Shown: positions 14,217-18,262 of the stretch, in pieces
Position numbering within the stretch: the stretch's first letter is position 1
How the letters are laid out: each line of letters starts with the position of its first letter
Assembly: GCA_009920585.1 (NCBI GenBank)
Contig: RFZT01000017.1
Coordinates: 1 to 18,262 of the forward strand
Length of the DNA stretch: 18,262 nucleotides
From: a bacterium
Lineage (GTDB): Bacteria; Verrucomicrobiota; Verrucomicrobiia; Chthoniobacterales; Terrimicrobiaceae
Reading direction: 5' to 3'
The notes under the pieces: generated by a model
What the model was told of the DNA's origin: nothing
The model's database searches: none
The model's input: only the letters and a program-made list of their open reading frames with translations
Position numbers and translations under genes: made by a program

Positions 14217-15037
14217 AACCAGACGCCCCCGCCTATCATTTGATGTGGTCCGGGCACACGGACTGCGGAAAAGTTCGGAAAAATAACGAAGATTCTTTTT
14301 TGGGTCTCGCTGTGGACGCAACTGGAGTCCGCCATCTTGGCAAAATCGGCGAGGCCGACTCCGGAACCAGTGATTATATTTTTGCCGTTAGCGACGGGAT
14401 GGGTGGCGCCATGGCGGGCGAATTTGCGAGCAAGATTGCCGTTGAAAAAATCACGGGGCTCATCCCTCGATTGTTCCGTCAGAATGCAACCGGCCTTGAA
14501 ATCGGGTTCAGCGATGTCCTCCAGGAACTCTTCGCCGAAATTCACAAGGCCCTCTTGTATTTGGGCTCTTGCTACGAGGAATGCCATGGCATGGGAGCCA
14601 CACTCAGCCTGTGTTGGTTCACTCCAGGATGGGTGTATTTTGCACATATCGGTGACAGTCGCATCTACCTGCTGCCTTCTTCCGGGGGTCTCAAGCAGGT
14701 ATCGGAAGATGACACCTATGTCGGTTGGCTCTACCGAAATGGTCAGATCAACGAAAGAGAGGCCAAAACTCACCCGCGACGCAACGTTTTGCAGAAAGCG
14801 CTTGGGGGCGGCCATCAATTCGTCGAACCTCAGGTCGGAGCTATTGGCATCGAACCAGGCGACCGATTTTTGCTCTGCACGGACGGCGTTACAGATGGGC
14901 TATACAATTCCCACCTCGAAGAGATCCTCAATATTCGCGCCGAGGAACCCGCCCGCCAACTCGTCAAGTCCGCTGTGGAATCTTCAGGTCGGGATAATAC
15001 GACCGCGCTCATCATCGAAGTACAACCACCCCGCTGA
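14213..15037 (+). CDS. PP2C-type (PPM) serine/threonine protein phosphatase
   Basis: 274 residues, a single cytoplasmic PPM domain of the bacterial Stp type that removes phosphate from Ser/Thr using two metal ions. Motifs in order: GHTDCGKVRKNNEDSF (D17, E26, D27), SDGMGGAMAGEFAS (D61, G62), GMGATLSL, FAHIGDSRIYLL, HPRRNVLQKALG, GDRFLLCTDGVTDGL and SGRDNTTALIIEV, so the expected metal-binding Asp residues are all present. No membrane segment or extra domain is seen. It overlaps the small kinase-like gene by four bases (ATGA), which suggests that the two act together. A link to cell division is inferred only from their place 44 bases after ftsZ, as with the PrkC/Stp pairs of Gram-positives. 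Confidence 0.93.
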   Translation: MKPDAPAYHLMWSGHTDCGKVRKNNEDSFLGLAVDATGVRHLGKIGEADSGTSDYIFAVSDGMGGAMAGEFASKIAVEKITGLIPRLFRQNATGLEIGFSDVLQELFAEIHKALLYLGSCYEECHGMGATLSLCWFTPGWVYFAHIGDSRIYLLPSSGGLKQVSEDDTYVGWLYRNGQINEREAKTHPRRNVLQKALGGGHQFVEPQVGAIGIEPGDRFLLCTDGVTDGLYNSHLEEILNIRAEEPARQLVKSAVESSGRDNTTALIIEVQPPR

Positions 15038-15053
15038 TGAGCGTAAAGTCAGC

Positions 15054-17360
15054 TTAAGCTTTTTTGAGAGCCTCGGTCTCGAGAACCTCGCGACGAACGC
15101 TCTTTCCGCGAAGTTTGGAGGCCCAAAGCACGACTGGCGAAGCCACATAAACAGAGGAATAAGTGCCTACGAGAATACCCACAAGGATAGCAAACGAGAA
15201 GTCACGCAGCACCGTGCCACCGAAGAAATAAAGCGCACCGACCGAAAGAAGCGTCGTGCCACCCGTGAGCAAGGTCCGACCGAGAGTCTCATTGATGCTG
15301 GTATTCATAATGGTCTGGATGGACCCCCGTTCTCCATTCTTGAGGCCTTCGCGAATACGATCAAATACGACAATCGTGTCGTTGATAGAGTATCCGGCAA
15401 TCGTCAGGATCGCGCCCACCATCACCAAGGATAACTCGCCGCCGATGAGAGCAAAAACCCCGATGGTGATAATGATATCGTGAAGCAAGGCCACCACGGC
15501 CCCGAGCGCGAAGGAAAACTCAAACTGAAGCGTGACATACAAAAAGATGCCCACCATTCCCAAACCCAAGGCAATGAGTGCCGACTTGGCGAACTCCATG
15601 CCGATCTGAGGTCCCACCGTATCTTGACCGATGGAAACCAATCCGCGATCCGGGAACGAAGTCTGAAGTTGCTTGAGCAAGACATCGGAAGTTCCTTGCG
15701 CACTTCGGAACGTGAGGACTTCCTTCGTGCCCTCGCGTTCAAACTGGATCACAACTCCCGCATCATTGATCGCGGAACGGGCTTCCGGCACAGTGATCGG
15801 CTTCGCGGAATCCACGATCAAAAGATCCCCGCCACGAAAATCGATGCCGAAATTTTTCTCTCCACGAACCGCAAAGATCCCAATCGATCCCCCGATCATC
15901 AGGACAGAAAAGATCACGGCCAAATGGCGCTTGCCCAAGAAGTCAAATTTCTTGTCTGTAACAAGGTCAAGCATTCGCAAGGATTTGAGCCCCCCTTTTT
16001 CCACCAACCAACGGAAAGCCGTTCTAGTAAAGAGAAGCGCGGAGAACATCGACGCAACGATGCCGAGGGTGAGTGTCACCGCAAAGCCCTTCACGGACCC
16101 GCTGGCCTGCCAGAAGAGGATCAGCGCGGTAATGAGGGTCGTGGCATTCGCGTCAAAAATGGCGCTGAATGCTTTGTCGTAGGCGCCAGCCAGAGCGGTC
16201 GGAAGCGACTTACCCGCCGCCATCTCTTCGCGCAAACGCTCAAAGATAAGAACGTTGGCATCCACCGCCATACCAATGGTCAAAATAATGCCCGCAATAC
16301 CCGGCAAAGTGAGGGTGAAGTTGAACATCGCCATCGCTCCAAGCAAGAGGACGATATTGATCAAGAGTCCCACGATCGCGACCAATCCGGCAAAGCGATA
16401 GTAAAGAAACGTAAAGGCCATCACCAGAATAAGGCCGGACACACCTGCCAGAACGCCGCTGCGAATCGAATCTGACCCCAGCGTAGGTGACACGCTCCGG
16501 GTTTCCTCAATTTGAACTGGAACGCGAAGCGGGTTTTCCAAAGCACTCGCGAGTTCACGGGCTTCCTTATCCGTGAAATGACCTGTGATTTGGGCACGTC
16601 CACCGAAATGATCGGTCTGGAGGACCGGAGCCGAGATCACTTCGCCATCAAGAAGGATCGCCATCTGACGGCCTTTATTCTGCCTCGCCACTTCGTCAAA
16701 AATTTTGGCCCCTTCGGCATTGAGCGTGAGCGAAACTCCATACCCTTGTTGATCAAAATAAGCGAAGGCCTTCGTTACATATTCGCCCGTCATAGCCGCA
16801 CGGCGCTTCACTAGAATCTGAACCTCTTCTTTCGATGTTTTGGAGACCTTATATGGCTTAAGAACATAGGATGGATCCATCACTTCTTCCCCATCCTGAA
16901 TCCGCTTCACGTGGGCGGGACCGCCATCATCGACAATGGCAAACTCCAGCTTGGCCACACGTTGGAGTTGTGATTTAGCTTCCTCGATTTGCTTCGTATC
17001 CAATCCCGCGATCTGAACCAAGATACGATCTTTCCCTTGTGGCGTAATAACGGGCTCACTCACCCCGTATTGGTCAATACGCTTACGAATGACTTCCACA
17101 GCCTGCTCAAGCAATGCGGGGGTGATGCCCGTCTCCGTCTGCGGAACGAGACGAATGAGGAAAGACGTGCCCCCCTGCAGGTCCAAACCGAGACGTATTT
17201 TCTTGGTGGGCGGGACGATCTGCTCCACACAGAACGCCGTGAGAAGCATGGTAAGAATCAAACCCAACCACCGTTTGCGAGCTGGAATGTCGCTGGCAAA
17301 ATACCAACCGAAAAGAACCAGCAAAAGCAGGCCAAAAGCAAAAGTGAGTACAGGTGTCAT
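15054..17360 (-). CDS. secDF: Protein translocase subunit SecD-SecF fusion
   Basis: 768 residues, an RND-superfamily membrane protein that uses the proton gradient to help pull secreted proteins through SecYEG. The SecD half (to about residue 470) has an N-terminal membrane helix region, LGLDLQGGTSFLIRL, VIRKRIDQYGVSEPVI, and the helix motif GMAVDANVLIFERLREE with the Asp needed for proton coupling. The SecF half starts near FDFLGKRHLAV and has NFGIDFRGGDLL, GYSINDTIVVFDRIRE and ETLGRTLLTGGTTLL. Each half has about six membrane helices and a periplasmic loop. Fused SecDF is well known in Firmicutes and some other phyla. It lies 50 bases behind yajC on the same strand, the usual partner order, and converges on the phosphatase gene with 16 bases between them. 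No clear ribosome binding site precedes the ATG. Confidence 0.95.
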   Translation of the reverse strand: MTPVLTFAFGLLLLVLFGWYFASDIPARKRWLGLILTMLLTAFCVEQIVPPTKKIRLGLDLQGGTSFLIRLVPQTETGITPALLEQAVEVIRKRIDQYGVSEPVITPQGKDRILVQIAGLDTKQIEEAKSQLQRVAKLEFAIVDDGGPAHVKRIQDGEEVMDPSYVLKPYKVSKTSKEEVQILVKRRAAMTGEYVTKAFAYFDQQGYGVSLTLNAEGAKIFDEVARQNKGRQMAILLDGEVISAPVLQTDHFGGRAQITGHFTDKEARELASALENPLRVPVQIEETRSVSPTLGSDSIRSGVLAGVSGLILVMAFTFLYYRFAGLVAIVGLLINIVLLLGAMAMFNFTLTLPGIAGIILTIGMAVDANVLIFERLREEMAAGKSLPTALAGAYDKAFSAIFDANATTLITALILFWQASGSVKGFAVTLTLGIVASMFSALLFTRTAFRWLVEKGGLKSLRMLDLVTDKKFDFLGKRHLAVIFSVLMIGGSIGIFAVRGEKNFGIDFRGGDLLIVDSAKPITVPEARSAINDAGVVIQFEREGTKEVLTFRSAQGTSDVLLKQLQTSFPDRGLVSIGQDTVGPQIGMEFAKSALIALGLGMVGIFLYVTLQFEFSFALGAVVALLHDIIITIGVFALIGGELSLVMVGAILTIAGYSINDTIVVFDRIREGLKNGERGSIQTIMNTSINETLGRTLLTGGTTLLSVGALYFFGGTVLRDFSFAILVGILVGTYSSVYVASPVVLWASKLRGKSVRREVLETEALKKA

Positions 17361-17410
17361 CTTATAGTGAGAGTTTAGGTAGCGCTAGGGGCCAACGGAG
17401 TTTCTAGAAA

Positions 17411-17740
17411 TTAGGCAGCGGGAGCGTCAGCAGGTTTGAGAACAGCAGCCACAGCGGCGCGGTCAAACTCCACCTTCACGTTGTCAGCAATTTTGATGGT
17501 GAGAGTTTTGTCCTTCACATTCGCGACGACTCCATGGATTCCGGCATTAGTGACCACTTGATCGCCGGTTTTGATGGATTCCACGAGTTGGGAATGTGCT
17601 TTCGCCTTCTTTTGCTGCGGACGGATAAGGAGGAAGTAAAAGATAACAAAAATAAAAACCAAGGGAGCCATCGAGATGAGTGGGTTCGGTTGCTCGGCTG
17701 GCGCTGCTTGTGCAAGGAATAATAAGGTCGCAAATTTCAT
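17411..17740 (-). CDS. yajC: Sec translocon accessory subunit YajC
   Basis: 109 residues. A short N-terminal stretch is followed by one membrane helix (about 23-41, SMAPLVFIFVIFYFLLI), then the family signature RPQQKKAKAHSQL and GDQVVTNAGIHGVV. The small C-terminal cytoplasmic domain ends in an Ala/Pro tail. YajC associates with SecDF and the holotranslocon, and the gene sits directly upstream of secDF on the minus strand, the usual arrangement. No Shine-Dalgarno is visible close to its ATG, and a candidate promoter lies so close that the leader may be only a few bases long. Confidence 0.95.
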   Translation of the reverse strand: MKFATLLFLAQAAPAEQPNPLISMAPLVFIFVIFYFLLIRPQQKKAKAHSQLVESIKTGDQVVTNAGIHGVVANVKDKTLTIKIADNVKVEFDRAAVAAVLKPADAPAA

Positions 17741-17753
17741 ATAAGAGTTGTGC

Positions 17754-17781
17754 AGGATATAAAAGCTACCTCCCTTGGCAA
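17754..17781 (-). promoter_or_regulatory. Candidate sigma-70-like promoter for yajC-secDF
   Basis: On the minus strand, TTGCCA (17776-17781; five of six to the -35 consensus) and TATCCT (17754-17759; four of six to the -10 consensus) are 16 bases apart, with 13 bases from the -10 to the yajC ATG. Transcription would then start only about six bases before the ATG. The match is by eye and could be chance. Confidence 0.35.
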
Positions 17782-17866
17782 GAGCGATTGACTACTTGGC
17801 GCGGAAATACCCTCCGCACTTTCGCTCCTTTCTTTTACTCCCAGAGCTGTGTAGTGAGATGGGGAA

Positions 17867-18262
17867 ATGAAGGGGAAAAAAGTGAACCTCACTGACCGCA
17901 AGTTGGCCGCTATCGTCGGAATCGTCGATTCACCGGAGGCCTTCAGCGCGGCGAAACGTCTTCCGCAAGGCGTGGTGGATTACTTGGAATGGCGGGCCGA
18001 TTTTCTTGGGGGTAAAATCCCAAAATCCCATATCCCGTGGATCATTACCGCCCGCCACCCGCTGGAGGGCGGCAAAAACGCACTCAACCAGGCACGACGG
18101 AGGGAACTTCTATTGAGCCTTCTTCCATCGGCCGCGCTTGTGGATATCGAGGTGCGATCGCTATCGGGGTTGAAGGACGTCGCCACTTGCGCCCAGACCA
18201 ATGGCATCGGGATCATCGCCTCATTCCATGACTTCGAAAAAACACCCAACGCATCGCGTCTG
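17867..18262 (+). CDS. aroD: 3-dehydroquinate dehydratase, type I (partial, runs off the window end)
   Basis: 132 codons with no stop before the window end. Type I dehydroquinase catalyses the third step of the shikimate pathway, dehydration of 3-dehydroquinate through a Schiff base on a Lys that lies beyond this window. Visible motifs are DYLEWRADFL (the ExR substrate motif), IITARHPLEGG, LVDIEVRS and IIASFHDFEKTPN, where the His corresponds to the catalytic His of the SYHDF motif in E. coli AroD. Start choice is open: ATG at 17867 has GGGG only two bases upstream, while an in-frame GTG at 17882 has AAGGGG six bases upstream. It is divergent from yajC across about 126 bases, in which I see no convincing forward promoter. 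Type I rather than type II is certain from the motifs. Confidence 0.9.
   Translation, partial: MKGKKVNLTDRKLAAIVGIVDSPEAFSAAKRLPQGVVDYLEWRADFLGGKIPKSHIPWIITARHPLEGGKNALNQARRRELLLSLLPSAALVDIEVRSLSGLKDVATCAQTNGIGIIASFHDFEKTPNASRL

Noticed and set aside
15038..15066. AGCTTAAGCT palindrome plus six T between the converging phosphatase and secDF genes
   Set aside because: A stable hairpin would have only three paired bases around a TTAA loop. I cannot support a terminator.
14337..15434. 365-codon open frame overlapping the phosphatase gene and the end of secDF
   Set aside because: It is the +1 frame of a clear PP2C gene, then antisense to secDF. No domain motifs.
15480..16475. 331-codon open frame on the plus strand opposite secDF
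   Set aside because: Highly charged, low-information translation lying entirely antisense to a well-supported SecDF; a shadow frame.
17788..17815. TTGACT on the plus strand as the -35 of an aroD promoter
   Set aside because: No sequence resembling a -10 box lies 15-19 bases downstream.
1..18262. Mobile elements, CRISPR arrays, tRNA or rRNA genes
   Set aside because: No transposase, terminal repeats, repeat-spacer pattern or tRNA-like cloverleaf was seen. The window is almost entirely accounted for by core genes.

Overview
The window is a nearly complete division and cell wall (dcw) cluster from a Gram-negative-type bacterium of about 50% GC. It most likely belongs to the PVC group, with Verrucomicrobiota the best guess. 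Three things point there. The order murF-mraY-murD-(LysM protein)-ftsW-murG-murC is, as I recall it, the order of the chlamydial cluster. MurC is fused to MurB and followed by a separate ddl, unlike the MurC-Ddl fusion of Chlamydia. ftsQ, ftsA and ftsZ are all present, which argues against Chlamydiae and Planctomycetes. Lentisphaerota or Kiritimatiellota cannot be excluded from sequence reading alone.

Layout. Positions 1-13734 (+): murE 3' end, murF, mraY, murD, a membrane-anchored LysM protein whose frame is broken, ftsW, murG, a murC-murB fusion, ddl, ftsQ, ftsA and ftsZ. Genes overlap or nearly touch throughout (ATGA, GTGA, TGATG and TAATG junctions), so this is probably one long translationally coupled operon with its promoter upstream of the window. 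Positions 13779-15037 (+): a very small protein-kinase-like protein and a PP2C-type phosphatase, overlapping by ATGA. Positions 15054-17740 (-): a SecD-SecF fusion behind yajC, converging on the phosphatase gene. Positions 17867-18262 (+): the 5' part of a type I 3-dehydroquinate dehydratase (aroD), divergent from yajC and cut by the window end.

How the genes work together. MurC, MurB, MurD, MurE and MurF build UDP-MurNAc-pentapeptide, with D-Ala-D-Ala supplied by Ddl. MraY and MurG make lipid I and lipid II. FtsW is the septal glycan polymerase. FtsQ, FtsA and FtsZ form the core of the divisome. The kinase-like/PP2C pair directly downstream could regulate division, but that is inference from position. 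YajC-SecDF is the accessory module of the Sec translocon.

The most notable points are an FtsZ with a conserved FtsA-binding tail but altered nucleotide-site and T7-loop residues; a 145-residue kinase-like protein that ends right after its DFG-equivalent; the frameshift in the LysM gene; and a MurC-MurB fusion with an apparent relic, or still active, internal murB start in its linker.
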